From Streptomyces marinisediminis (GTDB lineage: Bacteria > Actinomycetota > Actinomycetes > Streptomycetales > Streptomycetaceae), in NCBI RefSeq assembly GCF_026262575.1, contig NZ_JAPKFL010000013.1:100705-164704 (forward strand): 64,000 nt of DNA. The letters run 5' to 3'. The translations under genes were made by a program, and so were the position numbers. Shown in pieces: positions 1 through 8,360 of the stretch (positions are counted from its first letter, which is position 1; every line of letters starts with the position of its first letter). The notes below the pieces were generated by a model, which worked only from the letters and a program-made list of their open reading frames with translations, made no database searches and was not told the origin of the DNA.

Positions 1-233
1 TCGGCCACGATCTGACCTATGTGCGGGCCGAACTTCCCGAGATGGTCGCCCGTCTGCTGTCGTGCCGTCTCTTCGTCGGATGCGACAGCGGCCTGGGACA
101 TCTCGCGGGGTGCCTCGGCGTCCCGGGGCTGATCGTGAGCACCGACGACTTCGAGACGACGTGGTCGTTCTTCCGCGATTACCCAAGTTTGAGCGTCATC
201 CCGCTCGCAGCGGCCGAACTGCTCCTGCCGTGA
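1..233 (+). CDS. GT9-like glycosyltransferase, C-terminal fragment (partial at window start)
   Basis: The reading frame is open from base 3 and stops at 231-233, so only the last 76 residues are present. The segment FVGCDSGLGHLAGCLGVPG matches the C-terminal nucleotide-sugar-binding motif of glycosyltransferase family 9 (heptosyltransferase-like), usually (G/C)DSG-x-xHLA-x-x-x-G-x-P. Its stop codon overlaps the next gene's GTG start by 4 bases, so the two are translationally coupled. GT9 enzymes in actinomycetes are often found in glycosylated natural-product or cell-surface loci, but the donor and acceptor cannot be read from this fragment. Confidence 0.7.
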   Translation, partial: GHDLTYVRAELPEMVARLLSCRLFVGCDSGLGHLAGCLGVPGLIVSTDDFETTWSFFRDYPSLSVIPLAAAELLLP

Positions 234-1183
234 AGCCCCCGACGGAACAGGCAGTCGTCCAGGCGACCAGTCGCTGTCTGCAGCAACAGGCCCTGCGCGC
301 ACGCCGGGTTCCGTTGGGCCGCAGTCACTTCGTGTTCAGGGTGGAGTTGGCCTCCGGGGAACGCGTCGTCGCGCGGATCACACGGGCCGACCGTGCCGAG
401 TGCTTCACAGGCTTCGCGTACTGGCGGCGCCAGCTCGCCGGCGTCGGAGTGCCCGTTCCTCGCGTGCTCTCCATGGACCTGACGGGCCTGGTCCTGCCCT
501 GGCCCGTCATGTTCCTCGAACAAGCACCCGGCGATGATCTCTGCAACGTCTATGCCGACCTGACTGCCGCAGAGAAGCGAAGCGTCGCCGACGACCTGCT
601 GGACATGCACCACCGCGTGCGGGGCCTGCCGAGCGGTTCCGGGTTTGGCGGTGTCGCGCACTACCACGACCTGCGCTGCCACGCGCGCTGGTCGGACGTG
701 ATGGAGGAGTACTTCACCGGGGCACTCGAACACCTCACGTCCGCGCAGCGGCAGACGCAGGCTGTGGCCCGCATCCGCACCGCTCTCCGCGGGCTGGGCC
801 CCGAGTTGGACCGCGTCGAGCCGCTGCCGTATCTGATCGACGCCACTCACCAGAATGTTCTGGTGGACGGTGGAAGAGTGTCGGCGATCGTCGACCTGGA
901 CGAGCTCGGATTCGGCGACGCCCTGTATCCGCTCGGCGCTGCTCGCACTGGCCTACTGGCTCGTGGTCCCGAAGCCGACTGCATCGAGCGGGTCGCCGCA
1001 CCGCTGTGCGCCGACCCCGTTCGGCGGCGGATGTTCGATCTGTACTCAGCGATCGCAGCCCTCAAGATGCTCGCGCACAGTCCCCTCAGCGTGACCGGCC
1101 CGCCCTCGGCTGACAGCAAGCTCGGCTCCCGGCTGTGGGCCCTGCTCGACTCCTTCGCAACGGCCGCAACCCACAAGGAGTAA
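230..1183 (+). CDS. APH/ChoK-family phosphotransferase (kinase-like)
   Basis: 317 residues from GTG at 230, chosen because it overlaps the upstream TGA (GTGA); upstream in-frame starts would lie inside the GT9 gene. The C-terminal half carries the aminoglycoside-phosphotransferase catalytic loop in degenerate form: D204 and N209 in LIDATHQNVLV correspond to the catalytic Asp and metal-binding Asn of HGDxxxxN, and D222 in IVDLDELGFGD is the second metal ligand. The N-lobe has a plausible ATP-binding beta-hairpin (residues 30-50). The family phosphorylates small molecules such as aminoglycosides, choline or sugars; the substrate here is unknown. It sits between two glycosyltransferase genes, which suggests modification or priming of a sugar-containing compound. 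Confidence 0.75.
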   Translation: MKPPTEQAVVQATSRCLQQQALRARRVPLGRSHFVFRVELASGERVVARITRADRAECFTGFAYWRRQLAGVGVPVPRVLSMDLTGLVLPWPVMFLEQAPGDDLCNVYADLTAAEKRSVADDLLDMHHRVRGLPSGSGFGGVAHYHDLRCHARWSDVMEEYFTGALEHLTSAQRQTQAVARIRTALRGLGPELDRVEPLPYLIDATHQNVLVDGGRVSAIVDLDELGFGDALYPLGAARTGLLARGPEADCIERVAAPLCADPVRRRMFDLYSAIAALKMLAHSPLSVTGPPSADSKLGSRLWALLDSFATAATHKE

Positions 1184-1187
1184 CGCC

Positions 1188-2357
1188 GTGCCCGGTGCCC
1201 TCTACGTGAGCATCGACGACTTCACCCACGAAGGCTTCACCAACGGTCTGTTCCTCCAGGTCCGCGAACTCCTGCAACGCGTCACGGAACGAGGGCTCCC
1301 GGCCGGCCTCGCTTGCATCGCCCCACGCAGCGGTTCCGGAAGGGAACGCAAAACCCGCACCGTCCAGGGATGCACCGTCCACGAGGCCTTCGTCAGCGAC
1401 CCGGGGGAAGCCAACGCATACCGGCGGGCTCTTCAGGATCTGCTGGAGGACCTGGACCCCGAGGTGATCCTGCTCAACTCGTGCGCAGTCCGCCTCAGCG
1501 AGGCGCACCACGGAGCGCTGGAAGTAAGTCTTGCAAGCGGTCGGCGGGTGGTCGTGCTCGTGACCGACCAGCTCTACCCCACCGCCGGTGATCACGCCGC
1601 AGACGAGGTGCGGCGCTACTACGACCTGATGCGGCAGGCCAGCAGCGTGCACGCAGTCAGCCACACCATCGCCGATGCCCTTCGCCATCAGACCGGTGTG
1701 TCAGCACGAGTGCTCCCCAACCTGCTGCCCGAGCGACGAATCCATCATGGCGTCGCGCACAGCGTGGAACACGGGTTCCTCACGTTGATCAACCACCACC
1801 CCATCAAGGGCCGACGTGTGTGGGACGCGCTGGTGCGTCAGCGCCCCAACGACACCTACCTTGTCATCGAGACCTGGCCCGATGCCCCGCCCTACACCCC
1901 GCCCTCACCGAACGTCCAGGTGGCACCGTTCGCGCCGGACCCCACCACGGTCTACGACAGCACCAGAGTGCTGCTGATACCGTCCCTGGGCCCTGAAGGC
2001 ATCCCGCGAGTGGCGCTGGAAGCCATGGAATCGGGAGTGCCCGTCGTCGCCCATCGGATCGGCAGTCTGCCCGAACTCGGCGATGCCGTGACGTTTGTCG
2101 CCCCGCCACCGATCGACGGCTACGAGCTCGATGAGAACGACGTGCTGTACCCCGTAGTCTCCGCAGACGATCTCGAACGTTCCGCGCGGGATTTCACCCA
2201 CGCAATCGACGCGATCGATCACAATCGAGCGCTCAGGTCCCATTGCGTGGCCGTCGGCAGGGCCTTCGCGCGTGACTATCGCAAACACAGCGAGGCGGTG
2301 ACCCGGCGATTGCTCGACACCTGGTTCAGCAACAACCACGCTTCGCCATCCGACTGA
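1188..2357 (+). CDS. GT4-family glycosyltransferase
   Basis: 389 residues from GTG 1188, 4 bases after the kinase stop, with AAGGAG at 1175-1180 as ribosome-binding site. The C-terminal third has the GT4 retaining-glycosyltransferase signature: PSLGPEGIPRVALEAMESG followed by VPVVAHRIGSLPEL, which contains the E-x7-E type nucleotide-sugar-binding motif. The N-terminal Rossmann half is less typical. Together with the preceding kinase and GT9 gene it forms a three-gene unit. What it glycosylates is not evident. Confidence 0.78.
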   Translation: MPGALYVSIDDFTHEGFTNGLFLQVRELLQRVTERGLPAGLACIAPRSGSGRERKTRTVQGCTVHEAFVSDPGEANAYRRALQDLLEDLDPEVILLNSCAVRLSEAHHGALEVSLASGRRVVVLVTDQLYPTAGDHAADEVRRYYDLMRQASSVHAVSHTIADALRHQTGVSARVLPNLLPERRIHHGVAHSVEHGFLTLINHHPIKGRRVWDALVRQRPNDTYLVIETWPDAPPYTPPSPNVQVAPFAPDPTTVYDSTRVLLIPSLGPEGIPRVALEAMESGVPVVAHRIGSLPELGDAVTFVAPPPIDGYELDENDVLYPVVSADDLERSARDFTHAIDAIDHNRALRSHCVAVGRAFARDYRKHSEAVTRRLLDTWFSNNHASPSD

Positions 2358-2525
2358 CGCTGCCCGCCCTGGCCGGCCAGGGCATTGGCTGGAGCCCCTC
2401 CGCAAGAGGCCCGCACGCAGGCCAGTGGCCGGTGTCCGTGCCGGCACCGACACGAAGCCTCCAAGAATGACGAGCCCCCTCTCAGCGAGGAGAGGAGGCC
2501 CACCATCACGTCTGCGATCCGGAGC

Positions 2526-3794
2526 TCAGTCTCCCGTGACCTCGATGGCCGCCAGGTTCTTCTTGCCCCGGCGCAGAACCAGCCAGCGTCCGTGCAGCAA
2601 CTGATCGGCTGTGGCCACCGCGTCCTCCGCGGTCACCTTCACGTTGTTCACGTAGGCACCGCCCTCCTTCACGGTCCGGCGGGCGGCTGACCTGCTTGCC
2701 ACCAGACCGACCTCGGCGAACAGGTCGGTGATCAGGCCGAGCTCACTCAGCTTCGCGCGCGGCAGCTCCGCTGCCGCGGCGGCCAGCGTCGCCTCGTCCA
2801 GAGCGTTGAGCTCACCCTGCCCGAAGAGTGCCTTCGAAGCGGCGATGACTGCGGCGCACTGATCCGCACCGTGCACCAGCGTCGTCAGCTCCTCAGCGAG
2901 CGCACGCTGCGCGGTACGGGCATGCGGCCGCTCTCGGGTGACCTCCTCCAGCTCCTCCAATTCCTCACGGGACTTGAAAGAAAGGATGCGCATGTACCGG
3001 GAGACGTCCCGGTCGTCCGAGTTCAGCCAGAACTGGTAGAACGCGTACGGCGTGGTCATCTCCGGGTCGAGCCAGATGGCGCCGGCCTCCGACTTGCCGA
3101 ACTTGGTGCCGTCCGCCTTGGTCATCAGCGGCGTCGCGAGTGCGTGCACCTCGGCCTGCGGTTCCAGGCGGTGGAGCAGGTCCAGTCCGGCCGTGAGGTT
3201 GCCCCACTGGTCACTGCCACCCGTCTGCAGAGTGCAGCCGTAGCGCCGGTAAAGCTGGAGGAAGTCCATGGCCTGCAGCAGTTGGTAGCTGAACTCCGTG
3301 TAGCTGATGCCCTGCGCAGACTCCAGGCGCTGGGCGACAGAGTCCTTGGTGAGCATCTTGTTCACCCGAAAGTGCTTGCCGATGTCCCGTAGGAACTCGA
3401 TCGCTGACAAGCCCGCGGTCCAGTCCAGATTGTTGACCATGACCGCCGCGTTGTCGCCCTCGAAAGAGAGGTACCGCTCGACCTGAGCACGCAGCCGGGT
3501 CGTCCACTGAGCGATGGACTCCGGATCGTTCAAAGTCCGCTCAGCGGTCGGCCTGGGGTCCCCGATGTAGCCGGTCGCACCGCCCACGAGCGCCAGTGGC
3601 CGATGCCCGGCCTGCTGGAGCCGGCTGAGGGTGAGTGCCTGCACGAGATGGCCGACGTGCAGACTGGCCGCAGTTGGGTCGAAGCCGCAGTAAAACGTGA
3701 CGGGGCCGTCTGCGAGAGCCTTGCGCAAGGCCTGCTCGTCAGTGGACTGGGCAATCAGCCCGCGCCACATGAGCTCGTCCACGATGCCCGTCAC
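2526..3794 (-). CDS. tyrS: Tyrosyl-tRNA synthetase
   Basis: 422 residues from GTG 3794, preferred over the longer 3830 start because AGGAG lies about 10 bases upstream and the protein then begins in register with other Streptomyces TyrS (IVDEL.WRGL). Class I features: HVGH (46-49) for the HIGH motif, KFGKS around residue 230 for KMSKS, the tyrosine/tRNA-binding core ([19 protein letters not shown]), and a C-terminal S4 RNA-binding domain ([19 protein letters not shown]). It charges tRNA-Tyr. The gene stands alone between the GT4 gene and a dead IS element. As recalled, the housekeeping Streptomyces copy has KFGKT and ATGQIGDP where this one has KFGKS and ATGYIGDP, so this may be an accessory second TyrS; that is inference. 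Confidence 0.93.
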   Translation of the reverse strand: MTGIVDELMWRGLIAQSTDEQALRKALADGPVTFYCGFDPTAASLHVGHLVQALTLSRLQQAGHRPLALVGGATGYIGDPRPTAERTLNDPESIAQWTTRLRAQVERYLSFEGDNAAVMVNNLDWTAGLSAIEFLRDIGKHFRVNKMLTKDSVAQRLESAQGISYTEFSYQLLQAMDFLQLYRRYGCTLQTGGSDQWGNLTAGLDLLHRLEPQAEVHALATPLMTKADGTKFGKSEAGAIWLDPEMTTPYAFYQFWLNSDDRDVSRYMRILSFKSREELEELEEVTRERPHARTAQRALAEELTTLVHGADQCAAVIAASKALFGQGELNALDEATLAAAAAELPRAKLSELGLITDLFAEVGLVASRSAARRTVKEGGAYVNNVKVTAEDAVATADQLLHGRWLVLRRGKKNLAAIEVTGD

Positions 3795-3885
3795 GGTCCT
3801 GTGTCTCCTACGAGTCGCTGATAAGGGCATCGGTCAGTCTAGCTACCCCATCCCGCGTGAGGTCGCCGCGCTCGACCTGCCGCAT

Positions 3886-4430
3886 GCACGCGTGGAGTGG
3901 GTCACGATGGTGATCGTCACCCGTGAGTGCGACCGGCGCTGCAAGCTCCGCCCGTCCGAGCGCGCGATGGTCGCACTGGTGTACCTGCGGGACACACCAC
4001 TCTGGCGAAGATCGCTGCTGGATTCGGGTCAGCGAGTCCCCCGCCCATGCCTACACCAGCGCGGTCGTCAACCTGCTCGCCGCACGTGCACCGGGCCTGC
4101 TCAAGACGCTGCGCGAGCACGAACCCGACTTCGTCCTGCTCGACGGCGCTCTCACCGAAGGCGACCGGGTCGGCCACGGCCGGGCCGACTACGCCCACCT
4201 GCACCGCCGCCACGGCGTGAACGTGTAGGTCGTCACCGATCCGGACGGTCGGCTGCTGTGGCTCACGCCCGCCCTGCCGGGCCGCCCCCACGACCTGTCC
4301 GCCGCCCGCACCCACCGAAGCATCCGGATCTGCGAGCGCCAGGGCGTCCCCATCGTGGCCGATCTCGCGTACCAGGGCGCCGGCCCGTGGCTGACCACGG
4401 GCATCAAACGCAAGCCCCTGCAGGTCCCAG
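3886..4430 (+). pseudogene. IS5-type (DDE) transposase remnant
   Basis: Fragments of one transposase lie in order in three frames. Frame 1 has RPSERAMVALVYLRD (about 3952-3996), frame 3 has HTTLAKIAAGFG (about 3993-4030), and frame 2 has VVNLLAARAPG through LLDGALTEGDRVGHGRADY to RRHGVNV, ending at TAG 4226-4228. The match resumes in the same frame just after the stop (VVTDPDGRLLWL, ALPGRPHDLSAARTHR, YQGAGPWLTTGIKRKPLQ) and is lost near 4425. The DDE-core Asp positions in LLDG and VTDPDG remain. It has at least two frameshifts, one nonsense codon and a missing C-terminus, so it is inactive. No terminal inverted repeats were found by eye. Confidence 0.82.
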
Positions 4431-4502
4431 GAACGCAGTGCCCCGCTTCGTCCCCGTCGATACGGTCTTCCCACCCATCCTGGCCGTCCTGGAGGAGCGG
4501 AC

Positions 4503-4916
4503 GTGACGCAGCGGAAGACGGACGAGCGACCGGGTATCGCCGCCGCCATCGTCATTCACGAGGGTCGTGTGCTCATGGTCCGCCGCCGGGTCAGGGAGGG
4601 ACAGCTCTCCTGGCAGTTCCCGGCTGGAGAGATCGAGCCGGGCGAGGAGCTCGCGCACGCCGCTGTGCGGGAGACCCAGGAGGAGACCGGACTGACCGTG
4701 GCCGCTGTGCAGCTGCTCGGCCAGCGCGTCCACCCGAAGACGGGACGCCTCATGGCGTACACCGCCTGCCGGGTACTGGGCGGTACGGCTCAGGTCGTGG
4801 ACACCGAAGAGCTGGGCGAGCTCGCCTGGGTTGCCCATGGCGACATCCCGGAGTACGTGCCCTACGGCCTGTTCGAGCCAGTGCAGGAGTACCTCGACGG
4901 CGCTCTGGCTTCCTGA
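4503..4916 (+). CDS. Nudix hydrolase
   Basis: 137 residues from GTG 4503, preceded by a GGAGGAG ribosome-binding site a few bases upstream. The complete Nudix box GX5EX7REUXEEXGU is present as GEIEPGEELAHAAVRETQEETGL (about residues 39-61), with the REXXEE metal-binding core intact. Such proteins hydrolyse nucleoside diphosphates linked to another moiety; the substrate is not predictable from the box. It lies immediately after the decayed transposase and before the integrase remnant, so it may be cargo of a former mobile element. Confidence 0.85.
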   Translation: MTQRKTDERPGIAAAIVIHEGRVLMVRRRVREGQLSWQFPAGEIEPGEELAHAAVRETQEETGLTVAAVQLLGQRVHPKTGRLMAYTACRVLGGTAQVVDTEELGELAWVAHGDIPEYVPYGLFEPVQEYLDGALAS

Positions 4917-5016
4917 GCCGTCCCAGATCGCGGCCGTGGGCCGCCCCCGGGTACTCAGAAGGAGATCGAGGCTCTTACGAGCCTGTCGATCTTGAGGCGA
5001 GGCCCCTGTCGACCAG

Positions 5017-5280
5017 TGCCTGCGAACGAAGGCGTTCACATCGACATCAGGGTCGTGTCCGACACGCTCGGGCACAGCGACACCCGGATCACGCGAGACA
5101 TCTACCAGAGCGTCCCCCCGCACCTCGGCAAGAGCTCCGCCGAGGCCATGGCCAGGCTCGTCCCGCTCCAGCGCAAGACGGCGGCCGAGGAGGCCGCAAG
5201 CAAGACGGAGAAGGCTCGGAAGGAGGCCAAGCGGGCCACAGGCGGGGGGCGCGAAGAAGGGGCGACGGAAGAAGCCCTAG
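5017..5280 (+). pseudogene. Tyrosine-recombinase (integrase) C-terminal remnant
   Basis: Only the last part of a phage/ICE-type tyrosine integrase remains. IRVVSDTLGHSDTRITRDIY contains the conserved LGH and the catalytic Tyr (TAC at 5103-5105), followed by a Lys/Ala-rich tail (LQRKTAAEEAASKTEKARKE). The frame shifts near the G-run at 5243-5249; the shifted frame then gives AKKGRRKKP and a stop at 5278-5280, a typical actinomycete integrase tail. The N-terminal and most of the catalytic domain (R and HxxR region) are absent. It lies about 135 bases from the 3' end of the adjacent tRNA-Thr, as expected for an element that integrated into that tRNA gene. Confidence 0.8.
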
Positions 5281-5374
5281 AAGTAGGGCCGGAGCCCCTC
5301 CGCTCACGCATCGGTCACGCAAGCACTTCCACGACATCCCGGTCGTGTGCGGCCGCATGCCCCAGGCAGCAGAA

Positions 5375-5407
5375 AACCCCAGGTCACTGGCTACGTGGCC
5401 TGGGGTT
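5375..5407 (-). terminator. Rho-independent terminator of tRNA-Thr
   Basis: A 13-bp stem with one T-G wobble (5375-5387 pairing 5395-5407, loop 5388-5394) starts 7 bases past the tRNA 3' end and is followed on the minus strand by TTTT. This classic hairpin plus T-run is unusual in so GC-rich a genome. Confidence 0.85.
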
Positions 5408-5413
5408 CCCCAA

Positions 5414-5488
5414 AGCCGCCTGTCGGATTCGAACCGACGACCTACGCATTACAAGTGCGGTGCTCTGGCCGGACTGAGCTAAGGCGGC
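5414..5488 (-). tRNA. tRNA-Thr (anticodon TGT)
   Basis: Reverse-complement cloverleaf of 75 nt: acceptor GCCGCCT/AGGCGGC with discriminator T, D-arm GCTC/GAGC, anticodon loop CTTGTAA (anticodon TGT, threonine), variable loop AGGTC, T-arm GTCGG-TTCGAAT-CCGAC. No CCA is encoded. The outermost anticodon-stem pair (C27-T43) is mismatched, while the other four pair. A terminator lies just downstream, and an integrase remnant follows the 3' end, which marks this tRNA as a likely attB site. Confidence 0.95.
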
Positions 5489-5684
5489 GCGAGGCGCGTC
5501 CACTCTACATCCGCGTCCGGAGCGGGCGGCGCCCGGAAGCCGAGCCCGGTCCGTTACCCGCCGAGTACTGACAAACCGCAGGTGACCGGGTTAACGTCGC
5601 CGGAACGCCCACGGTCGCGTGGGCCACCACTCCCTTTACTCGGATCGTCCGGCACGTTCCTGCCGGTGAAGGAGACACAACAGC

Positions 5685-6803
5685 ATGGCTACGGTCACGT
5701 ACGACAAGGCGACCCGGGTGTACCCGGGGACCGACAAGCCCGCCGTCGACGGGCTCGACATCGACATCGAGGACGGCGAGTTCCTCGTGCTCGTCGGCCC
5801 CTCCGGGTGCGGGAAGTCCACCTCCCTGCGCATGCTCGCGGGGCTGGAGGACGTCAACGGCGGCGCCATCCGCATCGGTGACCGCGACGTCACCCACCTG
5901 CCCCCCAAGGACCGGGACATCGCCATGGTGTTCCAGAACTACGCGCTCTACCCGCACATGACGGTCGCGCAGAACATGGGTTTCGCGCTGAAGATCGCGG
6001 GTGTGCCGAAGGCCGAGATCCGCCAGAAGGTGGAGGACGCGGCCAGGATCCTGGACCTCACCGAGTACCTGGAGCGCAAGCCGAAGGCCCTCTCGGGCGG
6101 CCAGCGCCAGCGGGTGGCGATGGGCCGCGCGATCGTGCGCGAGCCGCAGGTGTTCCTCATGGACGAGCCGCTGTCGAACCTGGACGCGAAGCTGCGCGTG
6201 CAGACCCGCACCCAGATCGCCAGCCTCCAGCGGCGCCTGGGCATCACCACGGTGTACGTGACCCACGACCAGGTCGAGGCCCTGACGATGGGCGACCGGG
6301 TGGCCGTGCTGAAGGACGGCCTGCTCCAGCAGGTCGACACGCCGCGGAACATGTACGACCGGCCCGCCAACCTCTTCGTGGCCGGCTTCATCGGCTCGCC
6401 CGCGATGAACCTGGTCGACGTGCCGATCACCGACGGCGGCGTGAAGTTCGGCAACAGCGTGGTGCCGGTGGCGCGCGAGGCCGTGGCGAGCGCCGCGGAC
6501 AAGGGCGACAAGACGGTGACCGTGGGCGTGCGCCCGGAGCACTTCGACCTGGTGGGCGACGGCGACGCCGCTCCGGCCGGGGACGGTCCGGCGGGCCTCG
6601 CGGTGACGGTGAACGTCGTCGAGGAGCTGGGCGCGGACGCCTTCGTCTACGGCACCGCGCACCTGGGCGGCGAGGACAAGGAGCTGGTCGTCCGCGTGAA
6701 CGGGCGCGGCGTGCCGGAGAAGGGCTCGGAGATTCACGTCGTGCCGCGTCCGGGCGAGTCGCACGTGTTCGCGACGTCCTCGGGCGAGCGGCTGAGCGGC
6801 TGA
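5685..6803 (+). CDS. msiK: Sugar ABC transporter ATPase (MsiK/UgpC family)
   Basis: 372 residues from ATG 5685 with a GAAGGAGA ribosome-binding site at 5669-5676. Walker A GPSGCGKST (38-46), signature LSGGQ (136-140), Walker B VFLMDE followed by the D-loop SNLDAK, switch His in VTHD, and a C-terminal TOBE/regulatory domain. This is the multi-tasking ATPase that in Streptomyces energises several sugar ABC importers (cellobiose, maltose, xylobiose), whose permease operons lack their own ATPase. It is monocistronic here, consistent with that shared role, and ends in a strong terminator. The last codons and stop lie in an 8-bp tandem repeat. Confidence 0.95.
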   Translation: MATVTYDKATRVYPGTDKPAVDGLDIDIEDGEFLVLVGPSGCGKSTSLRMLAGLEDVNGGAIRIGDRDVTHLPPKDRDIAMVFQNYALYPHMTVAQNMGFALKIAGVPKAEIRQKVEDAARILDLTEYLERKPKALSGGQRQRVAMGRAIVREPQVFLMDEPLSNLDAKLRVQTRTQIASLQRRLGITTVYVTHDQVEALTMGDRVAVLKDGLLQQVDTPRNMYDRPANLFVAGFIGSPAMNLVDVPITDGGVKFGNSVVPVAREAVASAADKGDKTVTVGVRPEHFDLVGDGDAAPAGDGPAGLAVTVNVVEELGADAFVYGTAHLGGEDKELVVRVNGRGVPEKGSEIHVVPRPGESHVFATSSGERLSG

Positions 6804-6847
6804 CCGGTTGAGCGGCTGAGCGGCTGAGCGGTCGGGCGGCCGAACGG
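6784..6847. repeat. Eight tandem 8-bp units spanning the msiK stop
   Basis: Consecutive octamers from 6784 share the consensus ctgagcgg: gcgagcgg, ctgagcgg, ctgaccgg, ttgagcgg, ctgagcgg, ctgagcgg, tcgggcgg, ccgaacgg. The msiK TGA (6801-6803) lies in the third unit. The frame-shifting unit length means expansion would mostly affect the 3' UTR. Confidence 0.85.
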
Positions 6848-6850
6848 AGC

Positions 6851-6895
6851 AGGCGGTGGGGGCGGGCGCACTCGGGGCGCCCGCCCCCACCGCCT
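6851..6895 (+). terminator. Terminator after msiK (19-bp perfect stem)
   Basis: Bases 6851-6869 and 6877-6895 are perfectly complementary over 19 bp with a 7-nt loop. No T-run follows, which is the usual actinomycete form of intrinsic terminator. Confidence 0.85.
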
Positions 6896-7077
6896 CGCGT
6901 CGGCCCGATTGTCGACATCGTCAACCCAGCACCTGCTAAACCCGAAAAGTCTTCACTCATCGGAGTGACACAGCGCCACTGAAACACTACGGCCCGCTAC
7001 CATCATGGCGGTTGCCCCCTGTGGGGCCTGTTCCGCCCTGGCGTCGCCGGGGACGTTCCGTTGCGAGGAAGACACCA

Positions 7078-7503
7078 GTGAATCAGGCAGTGCGCCGTAT
7101 CGGCCGATCTCTCGCCCTCGTCCTTCCGGTCGTCCTGGTCCTTTCCGGGACGCTCGCGGTGGCCAGCGTCCCGTGGTCGGGGGCGCCGCCGAAGTCCCAG
7201 GTCCTCACGGCGTCCGCGGAGCGCCCGGCGTCCGCCGCCGAGCCCGGCGGGGAGCGCGCCGCCCACGAGGTGCTGCGCGAGGAACTGGAGGCCGAACTGC
7301 GGAACGAGGACCCGGGCGCGGCGCTCACCAGCCTCCAGCGCGCGGTGCGCCAGGACCCGTCGCTGGCCCCGCACTGCGCGGACCTCGCGCGGGCGCTCGG
7401 CCACGCGGCCGTGGTGAGGTACGGCTCCGCCGAGCGCGCGCAGGAGTTCTCCCGCCCGGTGTGCGACACCTCCTTCGCCGCGGGCGTGGCCGACTTCCGC
7501 TGA
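7078..7503 (+). CDS. Small exported/membrane-anchored protein of unknown function
   Basis: 141 residues from GTG 7078 (AGGAAG upstream). An N-terminal basic segment (NQAVRRIGRS) precedes a hydrophobic stretch LALVLPVVLVLSGTLAVA (about 11-28), which is either a signal peptide or a membrane anchor. The rest is a charged, helical region (LREELEAELRNEDPGAALTSL) and a C-terminal part with two Cys (APHCADLA and PVCDTS) that could form a disulfide outside the cell. I do not recognise a family. It lies between msiK and a nucleotidyltransferase gene. Confidence 0.65.
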   Translation: MNQAVRRIGRSLALVLPVVLVLSGTLAVASVPWSGAPPKSQVLTASAERPASAAEPGGERAAHEVLREELEAELRNEDPGAALTSLQRAVRQDPSLAPHCADLARALGHAAVVRYGSAERAQEFSRPVCDTSFAAGVADFR

Positions 7504-7556
7504 CCCGCCACCGACGGTGCGCCGGACACCCTCCGGCGCCCGTTACCGTGCGGGGC

Positions 7557-8315
7557 ATGGCAGACGACCCGCGCACCCACCCGACGCAGGCGGTGATCCT
7601 GGCCGGTGGCCAGGGGACCCGCCTGCGCCCGTACACCGACGACAAGCCGAAGCCGATGATCGAGATCCCCGGCACGGGGACGCCGATCATCGGCTTCCAG
7701 CTCTCCTGGCTGGCGCACGAGGGCGTCACCGACGTCGTCGTCTCCTGCGGCCACCTGGCGTCGGTGCTGGAGGCGTGGCTGGAGTCGGCGGACCTGCCGG
7801 TGGTCGGGGAGGGCCCCGGCGCCGGGCCGCTGCGGGTGACGACGGTGGTGGAGGAGGAACCGCTGGGCCGGGGCGGCGGCCTGCGCTTCGCCGCCCGCGC
7901 CCTCCCCCGCGCCGACGAGCCCTGGTACGCCACCAACGGCGACATCTGGACGCGCTTCCCGCTGCGCGAGATGGCCGCCTTCCACACCGAGCGCGCCGCG
8001 GTCGCCACCCTCGCGCTGGCCCGCCCGCGGCTGCCCTGGGGCGCGGTGCGCACGGACGGCTTCGGCCACGTCGTGGACTTCATCGAGGCCCCGCCGACGA
8101 CGTACGAGATCAACGCGGGCGTCTACGTCTGCGCGCCGGAGTTCACCGCGCTGCTCCCGGAGCGCGGCGACCACGAGCGCACGACGTTCCCCTCGCTCGC
8201 CCGGGACGGCCGCCTCGCGGGCTACCCGCTCCCCCAGGGCGCCTACTGGCGTGCCATCGACACCGCCAAGGACCTCTCCGAAGCCGCGAAGGAACTCGCC
8301 ACCGCCACGGAGTGA
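7557..8315 (+). CDS. Sugar-1-phosphate nucleotidyltransferase
   Basis: 252 residues from ATG 7557. The NTP-transferase signature AVILAGGQGTRLRPYT with PKPM (the K that contacts the sugar-phosphate) is at the N-terminus; YATNGDIWTRF carries a metal-binding Asp and EINAGVYVC the sugar-binding segment. It would form an NDP-sugar from NTP plus sugar-1-phosphate, probably GDP-mannose or a relative, but nucleotide specificity is not readable. A -10-like TTACCGT (TACCGT at 7544-7549) lies 7 bases before the ATG with no Shine-Dalgarno, suggesting a leaderless mRNA. It ends in a hairpin terminator. Confidence 0.85.
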   Translation: MADDPRTHPTQAVILAGGQGTRLRPYTDDKPKPMIEIPGTGTPIIGFQLSWLAHEGVTDVVVSCGHLASVLEAWLESADLPVVGEGPGAGPLRVTTVVEEEPLGRGGGLRFAARALPRADEPWYATNGDIWTRFPLREMAAFHTERAAVATLALARPRLPWGAVRTDGFGHVVDFIEAPPTTYEINAGVYVCAPEFTALLPERGDHERTTFPSLARDGRLAGYPLPQGAYWRAIDTAKDLSEAAKELATATE

Positions 8316-8322
8316 ACCCCGA

Positions 8323-8360
8323 CGGGCGAGCCGCCCCGGCGGGCCGCGGCGGCTCGCCCG
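8323..8360 (+). terminator. Hairpin after the nucleotidyltransferase gene
   Basis: 13-bp perfect stem (8323-8335 with 8348-8360), 12-nt loop, starting 7 bases after the stop codon. It probably terminates the plus-strand gene. Confidence 0.75.

Noticed and set aside
4355..5482. 375-codon frame across the transposase remnant, Nudix gene and tRNA
   Set aside because: It is out of frame with the Nudix gene, runs into the tRNA antisense, and only its first residues are transposase; the rest is shadow.
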